64,000 nt of DNA, from the IMG/VR virus record IMGVR_UViG_3300025941_000018, positions 1-64,000 of that record; one strand, given 5' to 3'. This document shows, one piece after another, positions 31,594 to 40,586 of this stretch. Numbering within the stretch: the first letter of the stretch is position 1; every line of letters begins with the position of its first letter. A program made the translations under genes and the position numbers. The notes under the pieces were generated by a model. That model was not told the origin of the DNA. It was given only the letters and a program-made list of their open reading frames with translations, and did not search any database. Origin of the DNA: a virus.

Positions 31594-32060
31594 GAAACGA
31601 GTTTCCTTTCCGGGGTTCCTGGCACGCCATGTTTATCAGCGTGGTAAACGTAACACATTGCCATCAACGGAGCGCTAATCCGGCGCATGCCCTCCCATCC
31701 GCCACAAATCATAGCCACTGCCAATATCACCTCGTTTCCAGAGTGCCGCAGCACATCGGCCCATTGCCGCTTCCAGGGTTCTGGCTCCTTTTCCCAACGA
31801 ACGCTATCGGTCCACAAGTTCGTTGCGATCAAAACCGGCATTTGTAACTTGGCTACGTGCCGCACGTAAAACGGGTGCGAATAGAATTGGCACGCCATCA
31901 TTAACACACGCAAAATATTTTCAGGTTCCCATTTCTGCTCATCACAAACATCATCCACTGCCCGAAGGTAGCACCCCCAGAGCCGCAAGAAATCTTCCGC
32001 GCCAGCCACGCCATTGGCAATTATTCCGTTCAGTTCCTGAATCGCGCTTGGCTCTTTCAT
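31590..32060 (-). CDS. Tandem paralogue 1, helical protein
   Basis: A 156-residue protein started at the ATG at 32060, which overlaps the upstream stop (ATGA). It is paralogous to the gene at 31147 (shared WKRQWADVLRHSGNEVILAV and ICGGWEGMRR). It is 4-bp coupled to that gene, so the two are made together, probably in equal amounts. The function is unknown. Confidence 0.7.
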   Translation of the reverse strand: MKEPSAIQELNGIIANGVAGAEDFLRLWGCYLRAVDDVCDEQKWEPENILRVLMMACQFYSHPFYVRHVAKLQMPVLIATNLWTDSVRWEKEPEPWKRQWADVLRHSGNEVILAVAMICGGWEGMRRISAPLMAMCYVYHADKHGVPGTPERKLVS

Positions 32061-32833
32061 GCCGCGTTGGCCCGATAAAATTGCTCCTGCACCTTCCATG
32101 CGCCTTTGAGTAGTTGTGGATTTTCAAACACCGCGAAATGATTCTCGCGCCAGTGGGTTTCGGGATAATGCGGACACACTAGGTCGGAGATGGTCCCGAA
32201 ATTCAGATGGTCGTAAGCATCCAGGATGTCAGTCGTGAAAGGTTCTCCTCCAATCGCGTGGTACAGCAGCGAACATGTGTCGTAGAAATAATTGGTTTGC
32301 GGCATGGCCTTGCCGAATAGTTCCGGTGGGCCAACTGGATGAAACATTGGATAAAATAGGTTCGGCCTGGGATTGAATTGTGTTTCGGGAAACTGGCTGA
32401 AATATTTGGCTGTTTCCTCTTTAATCCGCTGCGGGTTCAGCCATAGTAGCGAAGTGTGCAGGCGGGGTCGCGTAATGCATTTGGTGAAGCTATCTCGAAA
32501 CTGAGGAATGTAGCGTCCTGCCATAGGCACGGCGTCAAATTTGCAGTGCTCCACCTTATCCCAGAATACTACATCTGTATCGCATATCCAAAATGGAGCG
32601 TGCTCAATGTGCAGCAGATGCTCAATCCATTCATGGTGGATCGTCACGCCTTTTGGCAGTGGATTAAGTTCCGCCCCCGCTAGAAGTTTCGAGTCTCCCA
32701 CGGCGAACTTTTGAATGTTGTCCCATGGAACAATCTCCGCTGATGGAAAACCGATGCGGATTGTGTCAAAAACCATCGTGCTAGCGCGGACTAACTCCAG
32801 GTTGCGCAGGGTAACTAGAACATGAACATTCAT
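32057..32833 (-). CDS. Glycosyltransferase-like protein in virion operon
   Basis: A 258-residue protein. The opening MNVHVLVTLRNLELVRAS is a GT-A Rossmann-type strand-helix. At about residue 85 HAPFWICDTDVVFWD carries the DxD motif (CDTD), typical of glycosyltransferases. Unlike the cassette at 9-18 kb it sits among virion genes, so its acceptor may be a structural protein (inference). Confidence 0.7.
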   Translation of the reverse strand: MNVHVLVTLRNLELVRASTMVFDTIRIGFPSAEIVPWDNIQKFAVGDSKLLAGAELNPLPKGVTIHHEWIEHLLHIEHAPFWICDTDVVFWDKVEHCKFDAVPMAGRYIPQFRDSFTKCITRPRLHTSLLWLNPQRIKEETAKYFSQFPETQFNPRPNLFYPMFHPVGPPELFGKAMPQTNYFYDTCSLLYHAIGGEPFTTDILDAYDHLNFGTISDLVCPHYPETHWRENHFAVFENPQLLKGAWKVQEQFYRANAA

Positions 32834-33180
32834 TGCTCAATATCGTCTGTCGCGCTGGCTGGCTTGCCATCGCCCGTCCACCATTCGAAATTAAGGAACC
32901 AGCCGTCCCCGCGGTCGGCATGAGCGCCATGCGCTTGCGCAGCGGTAACCGTATAGAACCGCACCCACGGCAAGGGGCGGTGTTTATTGGAGCCATCGCG
33001 CGCAACGGATAGGTTTCGGTTTAGGAATACGAAACGGCTGATGATATTGGGGTGCCGGTGCGCTGGGATGGAGTGACCGAATGGACATGTCCAAAGTTCA
33101 ATGCGGAGTCGGCCAATTGCCAAAAACAGCCAACCACTGCATTGTGGAGCTATGCTCGGTGCTGGAAGACGGGGAAACAT
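32830..33180 (-). CDS. Possible cupin-like protein
   Basis: A 116-residue protein, beta-rich and rich in Trp, Phe and His (CPFGHSIPAHRHPNIISRFVFL). The His cluster resembles a cupin metal site, but the second cupin motif is not clear. Tightly coupled to its neighbours. Confidence 0.5.
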   Translation of the reverse strand: MFPRLPAPSIAPQCSGWLFLAIGRLRIELWTCPFGHSIPAHRHPNIISRFVFLNRNLSVARDGSNKHRPLPWVRFYTVTAAQAHGAHADRGDGWFLNFEWWTGDGKPASATDDIEQ

Positions 33181-33953
33181 CAGTAGGATTGCGCTGCGCT
33201 GCTCATAGTGGAAGCCATTTTGGCTTCGTCCTTATCCTGATAGCTCTGCAAATCGTTCAGGAATTTGCCCCAGCGCTGCATCCCTGTGGTTTTCTGCTGT
33301 ACCCCGTAAATGTTGTTGGCCTCATCTATGGCGGTGAGGCTTCCGAGATTTCCAGCGTTCGCTCCGAACATTTGTTGGCGTGCGGTGGCAGGGACGAGGC
33401 TGCGCTGCGCTAGAGTGTCAGCCATTCCCTGACGAGTACCAGCCATGCCGGTTTGCAGGCCCAACCGGCGATAATAATCCTGGCTTGCCTGATCTGCATC
33501 CTGCACCTGGGCTTGTAGTTGATATGGCAGCACCACCCCGGCGAGCAATCGGTCTCGGTAGGTGCCCCCGCTCCCATCTGATCCGACCATTGAGCGGTTG
33601 GCGGTAGCTTGCGCAAATCCCGACCGCCATTTGTTCATGTCCGTTGCAGCGCTCAATCTCCGCGCTCGAAGCCCCGCTTGGTCAGTTTCAAAACCACCGT
33701 CATATAGTCGATTGAGCGGGGCCATCTCCTCTTCGGTGCGCTTTCCGGCATCGGCGCTGCCTGCCAGGTATTTGGAGATATAATCTCCCAGAGCCGCCTG
33801 TCCTGCCGTGCGGTTCGAGTCAAAATCCCCCAGCAGCGCATTCTCGCGGGAGGCAATGCCAGGGCTCTTGGTATTCCTCAATGTGCGAAACTTCGGGTCT
33901 CCCGAAAAATCGTTAAACGCGCTGCCGCCGATTCCGAAAAGACTTCCAGTCAT
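33180..33953 (-). CDS. Virion-type protein, unknown
   Basis: A 257-residue protein starting MTGSLFGIGGSAFNDFSG, with Gln/Asp-rich helices and an Arg-rich middle. This Gly-start plus helical composition is common in head-tail or core proteins. No domain is recognised. It begins the coupled run that continues into the glycosyltransferase-like gene. Confidence 0.55.
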   Translation of the reverse strand: MTGSLFGIGGSAFNDFSGDPKFRTLRNTKSPGIASRENALLGDFDSNRTAGQAALGDYISKYLAGSADAGKRTEEEMAPLNRLYDGGFETDQAGLRARRLSAATDMNKWRSGFAQATANRSMVGSDGSGGTYRDRLLAGVVLPYQLQAQVQDADQASQDYYRRLGLQTGMAGTRQGMADTLAQRSLVPATARQQMFGANAGNLGSLTAIDEANNIYGVQQKTTGMQRWGKFLNDLQSYQDKDEAKMASTMSSAAQSY

Positions 33954-34018
33954 AGATTAGCCTTTGACGCTCTGAATCATGTGCTCATTTAGCCCGATAA
34001 TGACTGCTTGGCAATAAA

Positions 34019-34435
34019 TTAAACGTCAAAGCACCAACTGCCTTCAAATTCCCGGCCAGCTAATTTACGGTAATACTTGCCGATCCTGTGGTTGGGCGGA
34101 TGACTAGCGGCAATAACGCGCACGGCCCCGCCACGCTCGCATTCATCCATCAACGCCTCGAAAATCATTATCTCCCGTGCTCGTTCAAAACACCAAAATT
34201 GAACATACGCAAACTTTACCGACTTGTTAAATGGAAACTGGTGTGCAAAAGCGCCAGCGCAGGAACGCGGACCGACCAGGCAGATACCCCGCAATACTGT
34301 ATCCTTTACCGTCTCGACCGCCGATGGGTAATCGAACGGAACCTGGTAAGCCGCAATCCCAATTTTGGCGTAGAATCGGCCAAGCATCTGCGCCACTCGC
34401 TCAACGTCGCCGAGTTGTGCGCGGCGAAACGTCAT
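34019..34435 (-). CDS. GNAT-type acetyltransferase-like protein
   Basis: A 138-residue protein. The opening [20 protein letters not shown] and the middle [35 protein letters not shown] follow the GNAT layout (strand, helices, then the acyl-CoA-binding strand-helix). The Q/RxxGxG/A motif is not obvious, so activity is uncertain. Overlaps the next gene by 4 bp. Confidence 0.55.
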   Translation of the reverse strand: MTFRRAQLGDVERVAQMLGRFYAKIGIAAYQVPFDYPSAVETVKDTVLRGICLVGPRSCAGAFAHQFPFNKSVKFAYVQFWCFERAREIMIFEALMDECERGGAVRVIAASHPPNHRIGKYYRKLAGREFEGSWCFDV

Positions 34436-34695
34436 TCGGCAGGTTCGTAGGTTGCCGCGAAGATGTCAGGCTTGCAAGGATACAGCTCGCCTTTCACCCC
34501 CCTGATTATCCAGTCGCCGACGTTGGCAGTCATGGTTCCTTCCATCGTTTTAATGGAAAGAGTGTCACCACTAAGTTGAATCACATCGCGTTCTTCCGCT
34601 TCAGCAAACCACATTGGCCCAGGAGGGCAGACTATCTTTTTGTTGAGCCATTGGACGGCTTCGATGACGACGGGTTTCTTGCGATATTTTGCCAT
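34432..34695 (-). CDS. Conserved small phage protein ([11 protein letters not shown] family)
   Basis: An 87-residue protein. It is a clear member of a very common phage family: the N-terminus [15 protein letters not shown], then [25 protein letters not shown] near the C-terminus. The family is beta-rich and often lies among structural genes. The role is unknown. Confidence 0.9.
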   Translation of the reverse strand: MAKYRKKPVVIEAVQWLNKKIVCPPGPMWFAEAEERDVIQLSGDTLSIKTMEGTMTANVGDWIIRGVKGELYPCKPDIFAATYEPAE

Positions 34696-34701
34696 ATAAA
34701 A

Positions 34702-34911
34702 TTAAGGCTTACTGACTGCCGCCTGTCCCGGCACTCGCTCGACGAGTTGGCGCTCGAAGTTTTGTCGCCAAACTTCCATTTCGGTGTTGAACTTCGCGAC
34801 ATCGTCGGAAGTTAAAACCTTTCCGTTGGCAACCGACAGCTTCGGCATAGCCGGCACGCGCAGGGCGTTGGTGGCGAGCGGAGACGAGAATTTGGCGAGC
34901 GGGTTAGCCAT
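34702..34911 (-). CDS. Small virion-region protein
   Basis: A 69-residue protein with a hydrophobic/Pro-rich half and a helical half (VAKFNTEMEVWRQNFERQL). Overlaps the upstream gene's 3' end by 8 bp. No family is recognised. Confidence 0.6.
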   Translation of the reverse strand: MANPLAKFSSPLATNALRVPAMPKLSVANGKVLTSDDVAKFNTEMEVWRQNFERQLVERVPGQAAVSKP

Positions 34912-35257
34912 TGCAGACGGGCCTTCCGGTGTTTGGAATTACTTGAACACAGCGGTCGTCCCAGAGTTCGACCATCCCAAAATCCTTGACGTTTGTAATC
35001 TCCAATACCTGACCAACGTGCTTTGCGCACCAGTTCTGAATAGGAGTTATCGCATCCTCAACGCCTCCACCGACCAGCGGCGCTCCATGACCATGAACGC
35101 GGGCTGTGAAGATTTTTACGGTCTTACCTTCCGACAACCACCCCTTTACACGATCGAGCATTGCGGGAATGGGTTCTCCTATGTCCGTTACGCCCTTCCA
35201 CCCGCCGTAGAAGGCGAGAGTGCCATCGAGATCCACGCCTATCCACCCTTGATTCAT
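34904..35257 (-). CDS. HAD-like hydrolase, phage type
   Basis: A 117-residue protein from the ATG at 35257 with RBS GGGGA 5 nt upstream (the frame is open to 35269). WIGVDLDGTLAFYGGW is HAD motif I (DxDGT), FTARV is like motif II, and the later VKDFGMVELWDDRCVQV is the acidic motif IV. A short HAD family common in phages, presumed phosphohydrolase; the substrate is unknown. Confidence 0.85.
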   Translation of the reverse strand: MNQGWIGVDLDGTLAFYGGWKGVTDIGEPIPAMLDRVKGWLSEGKTVKIFTARVHGHGAPLVGGGVEDAITPIQNWCAKHVGQVLEITNVKDFGMVELWDDRCVQVIPNTGRPVCNG

Positions 35258-35259
35258 AG

Positions 35260-37536
35260 TCATCCCCATTTGTTGCCGATTTCAATTCTTCCCACCGAAC
35301 CGATGACCTTCGAAAGCAAGGCGTTGCCGCCCGTTCCGGCAATCTTCAATTCGAAATGTAGAATCGGTCCTTTGCGGAAGAATCTCCAGGTCAGGTTCTC
35401 CGCCGGGATGGTGTTCGCCGTAAGATGCTGCGCTGGCGTGCGTGCGGTCAGAATCCGCAAAGGCTGCAGGCTGTGCTGAAACCAGACTATTCGCGCCGTG
35501 TCGAAATTGGCATCCGCAGGCTGGCCTGAAATGCCGATGCGCAGCCCGATGTTAGTAGGGGTCGCCTGAACTTCCGCGACGTAATCCAACTGGAATTGGT
35601 TCGCTTCCACCCAGGCGCCGTCCACGAAGACCTGCGCCAATCTCAAAATCGAATCATACCCGGCCAGGATGTAACTGCCCACCGAGGATGTATAGCCATC
35701 GGTGCCGACATCACCGGTCGCCGTCGGGTTAGCGCAGTTCTCGCGGTAAAACACCGTCGCGCCAGCCATTTGCTTCAAACACCAGTCCACTGAATCAGCC
35801 ATGACTAACAAGCTGGGGCCTTCGCACTTCGGGCATTGGTCATCCAGCTTGCGATCTCCCAGCAGGGCGCAAAGCGAATGTTCACTCGGGTTCGCCTGGT
35901 TCCAGTCCTCCACTGTTATCGCCGGGTCCAATGACTGATCGACGTCCGAATAAAACCGGTCAGGCACAAATGCCGCTGTGGTCGGCGGAAACACGCGGGG
36001 GAGACCTTCTGACACGTAATCGTAGCCCAATGCTCGAAGGCCTGCCAGATCGCAAATCTGGTTCTCCAGGATGAAATCGCGAATGGTCGGCACGGCGGCC
36101 GGGCGATGGTTGCACAGCGCCGTAAACCCGTGGTCGATGACATCCGCCACTTCATACTTCAGATTTAGCCTTATTCCGCGATTCGGGCAGTTATTGGCCA
36201 CGCCTTCGTCTGCGCTGAAAATCAGAATTTCATCCCCTAACTGTCCTGCGATATGAACCTGGCAGTTGGTCGAGTCGATGACGTATCCGCTGTCATCCGG
36301 CCCGTACAGCCATTTGCCGGCGCGATCCATCCATTCCACCCGCTCAGGTGCCGACATGAACTGGCTGAAGGAATAGATGCCATCTTCGGCCATGTAAATG
36401 TGCCCGTGCGAAATCGTGTTGCTGAGCGTGTTCGGATACTTCAGCAGGCCTTTGCCCTTATTGTCTTCGCCGTTGTAACAGCGCCGGAAGGCAAAGCTTT
36501 CTTCACCGCCGACCGCCGTCATCTCCCAGATGCCGTGGGTCGTGTAGATCAGGAAACCGTTCACCGACGGTGCGCCGCCTAGTATCCGCTCGTGGGTCTG
36601 AAGGTCGAACGAACCAGTGATGCTGTCGGCCTGCGCCGGGTCAAATCCCAGCGGGTTTAAGTAGTCGCTCCACAATAGCCGATACCCGTAACGCTGGTTG
36701 TCCATCGTGACATCGGCAAAGAACAAACAGTTTTTCCACACCCAGACCACCGCAGCGCGCGTCAGGTTAATAAGGTCCAGGTCGGGGAAAGTCTGCAGCC
36801 CGGGGATGACCTTGGGCATGATATGGCCACCACCGTCATAGACAAACGTGCCCGCCGGGACCGTCGCGCCGCCCGCTCCAACCGAAAACCGATTCAATGT
36901 CACCGGGTTTACTCCTGGGCCAAACGTGTCGTAGGTAATCCCATTGATCGTAAATGCCGTGGTGATTGGAATAGCCTCGGGATAATTGAAGTTCACTGCC
37001 ACGGTCCCGCCACCAGCCGGCTCAACGAAGTTCTCCGTCACCATGACATCGAGACTCGGGGGCTGCTCGAGGATGTGATACATCGGCTTGTCGTAGTCAT
37101 TGGTGAAAATCAAGTAATCGCCGAGCTGAGCAGCCTTGAACCGTGGCGCCGCAGCACTGGTCACCAGGTCGCCACCGTAGCCGCTGCCAATCATCTTCCA
37201 ATTGCCGCTATACCCGTTCAGCTTGAACACTGCCCCTTGTTTGGCCGCCCATAATGACCGGACCTTTTGTGTCGATTCAGCTTCGAAGAGCAGCGTCAAT
37301 GGTTGGCGGATCGAGTTGCTATCGAACGCCAGCAGTTGGTCGTGGAAATCTTCGTTGTTGTAGTCGCTGGTGCGGTTCAGGAACTTGTCCCAGCCGACCC
37401 CTCGGCGAAGCTTGCCCTGGCCGACGCATTGCAGGTTCTGCCGCATCCGTAGCCCATTGGGTGGAATTGCGTCAGGGCTGGACTTAACATCCAGCGGACC
37501 AGTCAGTGGGGCCAGTGGGATGCCGCGGACGCTCAT
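35260..37536 (-). CDS. Large tail or stabilisation protein
   Basis: A 758-residue beta-rich protein. The start SVRGIPLAPLTGPLDVKSSPDAIPPNGLRMRQNLQC resembles the N-terminus of tail-tube/needle or stabilisation proteins of short-tailed phages (often beta-propeller-like). It has many Trp/Tyr/Gly residues. No enzymatic motif is recognised. Adjacent to the collar protein upstream, which supports a tail-tip position. Confidence 0.65.
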   Translation of the reverse strand: MSVRGIPLAPLTGPLDVKSSPDAIPPNGLRMRQNLQCVGQGKLRRGVGWDKFLNRTSDYNNEDFHDQLLAFDSNSIRQPLTLLFEAESTQKVRSLWAAKQGAVFKLNGYSGNWKMIGSGYGGDLVTSAAAPRFKAAQLGDYLIFTNDYDKPMYHILEQPPSLDVMVTENFVEPAGGGTVAVNFNYPEAIPITTAFTINGITYDTFGPGVNPVTLNRFSVGAGGATVPAGTFVYDGGGHIMPKVIPGLQTFPDLDLINLTRAAVVWVWKNCLFFADVTMDNQRYGYRLLWSDYLNPLGFDPAQADSITGSFDLQTHERILGGAPSVNGFLIYTTHGIWEMTAVGGEESFAFRRCYNGEDNKGKGLLKYPNTLSNTISHGHIYMAEDGIYSFSQFMSAPERVEWMDRAGKWLYGPDDSGYVIDSTNCQVHIAGQLGDEILIFSADEGVANNCPNRGIRLNLKYEVADVIDHGFTALCNHRPAAVPTIRDFILENQICDLAGLRALGYDYVSEGLPRVFPPTTAAFVPDRFYSDVDQSLDPAITVEDWNQANPSEHSLCALLGDRKLDDQCPKCEGPSLLVMADSVDWCLKQMAGATVFYRENCANPTATGDVGTDGYTSSVGSYILAGYDSILRLAQVFVDGAWVEANQFQLDYVAEVQATPTNIGLRIGISGQPADANFDTARIVWFQHSLQPLRILTARTPAQHLTANTIPAENLTWRFFRKGPILHFELKIAGTGGNALLSKVIGSVGRIEIGNKWG

Positions 37537-37537
37537 A

Positions 37538-38278
37538 CTATGTTTTAATATAGTGGTATGCGCCTATCAGTGGCGGAAGGTTATTGTGCCCAGAAACAGG
37601 CGGCACCGGGGAAGGCTGGTTCATGGTCGCCGTGCGAGCGTAATTGCCCAAGGTGTGACCGAGCAAACTGTCAAGCGTGCTGACCGCTGGAGAATCTCCC
37701 GCGCCCGTGCGTTCGCAGGTTCCGGTTGGGGGGACCGCTCCCGGGCTTCCGGTCAGCAACCATGCCGCAGTGTTACCGCCAGACAGATCGAACCGGCCAA
37801 CGATATGCACGTGGTCCGGAGTGACCGATTCCTCCGCCGGCAGAAGCACATGCAATTCTTCCCCCTTCTCTTCGCCAATTCCGATTGAGTCACCACTGTC
37901 GTAAGTGCCCACCCCGGCCAGGGACCGAGTGCGGCAGTCCGGAAGCACGAATTCCAACGGGTCGCTCGATGTTCCGAAGCTGTCGCCGATCGCGGCATAC
38001 AATAGCGGGTAAGTTGCTTTGACCACTTGCCGCCCATCGCACAGCAGCCAGTTGTCGTCGTCTCCGAGCAGCACGAAGCTGCTCATAATCATTCCGGTCG
38101 CGAAGATCTCGCGCTTTGCGGCTGGGGAAATTTTTCCCGTCTCAGTAGTGAACCAAGACATCCACTGAAAAATTCGCACGGGGAGTTGGAGTAAAGTCTT
38201 AACGAAGTTCGAACACATCGTTGCCGACGGATCGCTAATCATCGATTTCCAAACGGAATTTACAACAGGTGCAGCCAT
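37538..38278 (-). CDS. Phage tail-collar domain protein
   Basis: A 246-residue protein. After a 65-residue N-terminus comes a collar domain: GDDDNWLLCDGRQVVKATYPLLYAAIGDSFG...FVLPDCRTRSLAGVG (compare WLLCDGRxxxxxxYPxLxxxxG...LPDxRGR), ending HNNLPPLIGAYHYIKT. The collar (PF07484-like) domain is a trimeric tail-fibre tip. Confidence 0.9.
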   Translation of the reverse strand: MAAPVVNSVWKSMISDPSATMCSNFVKTLLQLPVRIFQWMSWFTTETGKISPAAKREIFATGMIMSSFVLLGDDDNWLLCDGRQVVKATYPLLYAAIGDSFGTSSDPLEFVLPDCRTRSLAGVGTYDSGDSIGIGEEKGEELHVLLPAEESVTPDHVHIVGRFDLSGGNTAAWLLTGSPGAVPPTGTCERTGAGDSPAVSTLDSLLGHTLGNYARTATMNQPSPVPPVSGHNNLPPLIGAYHYIKT

Positions 38279-38362
38279 GTCCGCTTATACGCCCTTGCGC
38301 CAAATCGCGCAACTGATTTTACCACATCATCTCATCGCCAGCCTTGGGGATTTGGTCATTGT

Positions 38363-38827
38363 TTAGGGATAGACGAGGATTTCGATACCATCACCAATCA
38401 CTGCATTAAGATGACCATCGGCGGCATCTCCGTTTTCATCGGATGTAAAAATCTCCACAACATCATCGTTTTCTAAATTTACAGTCTGATTTCCGCCGTT
38501 GAAGCTCATTCTAGTCGAAGCCAAAACCATGAATACTTTTCGGCTAGCAAATACTCCAGCGAGCGTTCCGTCATAAGTCCCTGCGGACGCTCTGGTCCAG
38601 ACTAATGTTCCACCCAGAGAATTCTCCAACACCGTTGCCACCGGAGCATCTGTCCCTGATTGAGAGAGCAAAGCTCGGTAAACTTTGACGCCACCGTTGA
38701 GCAGGGATTTGAGTTCGTCAATCGTCATGTTATCGACTGCTGGCGCTCCGTCTGGATTGGTTACTTTGGTGATGAGATCGGTGAGCGCAAAGGTCGTCGC
38801 GCGCGGCAATAGTCGCATCTTCGGCAT
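38363..38827 (-). CDS. Phage virion appendage-like protein
   Basis: A 154-residue beta-rich protein with a repeated Gly-Thr pattern (VLENSLGGTLVWTRASAGTYDGTLAGVF) that I recall in small phage tail-fibre or baseplate-associated proteins. It is followed by an acidic Asp/Glu-rich segment near the C-terminus. The function is inferred from similarity in pattern and position. Confidence 0.65.
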   Translation of the reverse strand: MPKMRLLPRATTFALTDLITKVTNPDGAPAVDNMTIDELKSLLNGGVKVYRALLSQSGTDAPVATVLENSLGGTLVWTRASAGTYDGTLAGVFASRKVFMVLASTRMSFNGGNQTVNLENDDVVEIFTSDENGDAADGHLNAVIGDGIEILVYP

Positions 38828-38831
38828 AAAA

Positions 38832-39059
38832 TTATTCGATTAAAATGGGTTCTCCATCCTCGGTCAGAATTTCCTCACCGTCTTCGGTAAGAATCGCGTC
38901 GGGATCGACATCGCCTTCATCAGACCCGCCGCCAGCCGCGCCGGTCCATCCAGTTGGAGGACTTTGCGACTCTCCGCCCGAATGACGAGCACACTCATGG
39001 GCGGGGTCTGGATGCCGCAAAGAGGGCACATAGTTGATCCCATTACCGTCGCCGTTCAT
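38832..39059 (-). CDS. HPDPAHEC-motif protein A
   Basis: A 75-residue protein. The N-terminus MNGDGNGINYVPSLRHP-DPAHEC is nearly identical to that of the gene at 62005 and similar to 61586. A conserved His-Pro-Asp-Pro-Ala-His-Glu-Cys stretch, then HSGGE-x-QS, could bind a metal. The C-terminus is a short acidic repeat (ILTEDGEEILTEDGEPILIE), reminiscent of tail-fibre tips. The function is unknown. Confidence 0.75.
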   Translation of the reverse strand: MNGDGNGINYVPSLRHPDPAHECARHSGGESQSPPTGWTGAAGGGSDEGDVDPDAILTEDGEEILTEDGEPILIE

Positions 39060-39083
39060 GGCGGCACATTACGCCGCTCGCGG

Positions 39084-40583
39084 TCAAGCGGCAACAGTTA
39101 TCTCGGCGCGCGCATAAAGCCCGTGCCAGGTCACGCTGATCGTCGCCGTCCCAACTCCAATCGCGGTTACCAACCCCCCATGCGCGGTCACGGTCACAAT
39201 GTCCGAATCGCTGCTGCAATATTCCAAACCGTTGGCTGGCTGAAAGTTATTCTGCCCCTGCTTTACGGTGGTGGTCATCTGCAATGAGTCGTCCACGGCA
39301 AGAACGCGGCCATTGGGCGTCAACACCAGGGCGAGTGCGGGTCCCGCAGCATCGCAGGGATCGCAGACCTCTGGCGCAGTGGCGAACACTGGCAAGTCAT
39401 CGCCGCCCAACGTCGGTAGCGCCAATCGGTCAGGCTCGCCAGCGTTTGGAAATTCAATCGGCGTCGGGCATGGGACGATTTCGGTTGGCGGGCAGTCGGG
39501 GTTGGTATCAGCTCCGGTCACGGTTTGCGGAAAGCCTCCAACTTGGTAGCCGTGTGAATCGTCCCCAACGGTATAGCCCTCACGGTCTGAGGCATGCAGC
39601 AAGCCTGTGGCTGGATAGTTTCCAGAGTAGTACGCGTGAATCAAATGGTCGCCAACCGACAATGTAGAAATGTCGAACTCAGCCCAAGCATAAGGCATCG
39701 TTCCAGTCGGAGCATTTAGAGTCACGGTTCCAAGCACGGTCGCGCCTTCGCGAAACTCGACGGTGCCAGTCGCATCCACCACTGGACCACCAACAAGGTG
39801 TCTCGCCCAAACCAAAATTCTGACCTGCTGGCCAAACACTGACGGATTGTAAATTCCCCAACTCTCAATGTCCGTTCCCGGATATATCGGCCCGAGCGTA
39901 ATCGGCGTGGCGATGAGCTCCACAAAACTATTCGTGATGATAGGAAAGTCCAGAGTCGCGGTGGACGGTCCAAAATTAGAGTCCCCAGCGTAATCCGCTT
40001 GGACGGTATGCGTTCCAACTTCGAGTATTGCGAAATATGATTCTGCCGAGTCCCAAGTGAAAGTCGCCTGTCCGGAGGAAAGTGTGCCGGTGAAATAAAA
40101 AACTCCGTCAATCGAAAAGTCCACCGTTCCTGAAGGTGTGCCGCCGCCTGTTAGCGGAGAAACTGTAGCCGTGAACGTAATTGATCCGTGCGCCGTTGGA
40201 GGAACATCCCAAACGTAATATGCCGCATCGGGGGCAAGATTAAGGTTTGTGCCCGGCTTATCAACGACCTGCGCGACGGTGTTCGACGTGCTTGGATCGT
40301 AAACCGTGCTGCCGCCATCACCTGTGTCGTCGTAGCCCTGATATTCCGCTGTGATGTTGTGAGTCCCTGCGGTAAGGGATGAGGTATTGAAGGTGGCAAC
40401 ACCAGAACCATTTACCACGCGGGTTCCTAATGTTGTGACGCCATCCTTAAAGGTGACAACCGATGAGAATGTGCCGCCATCTATCGGCACGCCGCCGACA
40501 GTGACGGTTGCGGTGAAGCTTACGAGTTGTCCAAACGTCGAAGGGTTTACCGAACTAAGAAGGGTCGTGACGCTTGCGCTCAT
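39084..40583 (-). CDS. Multi-domain Ig-like virion protein
   Basis: A 499-residue protein. Three Ig-like (Big_3/5-like) domains with repeated blocks such as FTATV, VTFKDG, GTHNITAEYQG and GTHTVQADYAG, a 400-440 linker with DPCDA, and a C-terminal BIG2-type domain (GVGTATISVTWHG). Ig-like domains on phage virions often bind host surface carbohydrate. It lies between the tail adaptor/collar genes and the HPDPAHEC protein. Confidence 0.85.
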   Translation of the reverse strand: MSASVTTLLSSVNPSTFGQLVSFTATVTVGGVPIDGGTFSSVVTFKDGVTTLGTRVVNGSGVATFNTSSLTAGTHNITAEYQGYDDTGDGGSTVYDPSTSNTVAQVVDKPGTNLNLAPDAAYYVWDVPPTAHGSITFTATVSPLTGGGTPSGTVDFSIDGVFYFTGTLSSGQATFTWDSAESYFAILEVGTHTVQADYAGDSNFGPSTATLDFPIITNSFVELIATPITLGPIYPGTDIESWGIYNPSVFGQQVRILVWARHLVGGPVVDATGTVEFREGATVLGTVTLNAPTGTMPYAWAEFDISTLSVGDHLIHAYYSGNYPATGLLHASDREGYTVGDDSHGYQVGGFPQTVTGADTNPDCPPTEIVPCPTPIEFPNAGEPDRLALPTLGGDDLPVFATAPEVCDPCDAAGPALALVLTPNGRVLAVDDSLQMTTTVKQGQNNFQPANGLEYCSSDSDIVTVTAHGGLVTAIGVGTATISVTWHGLYARAEITVAA

Positions 40584-40586
40584 TCA

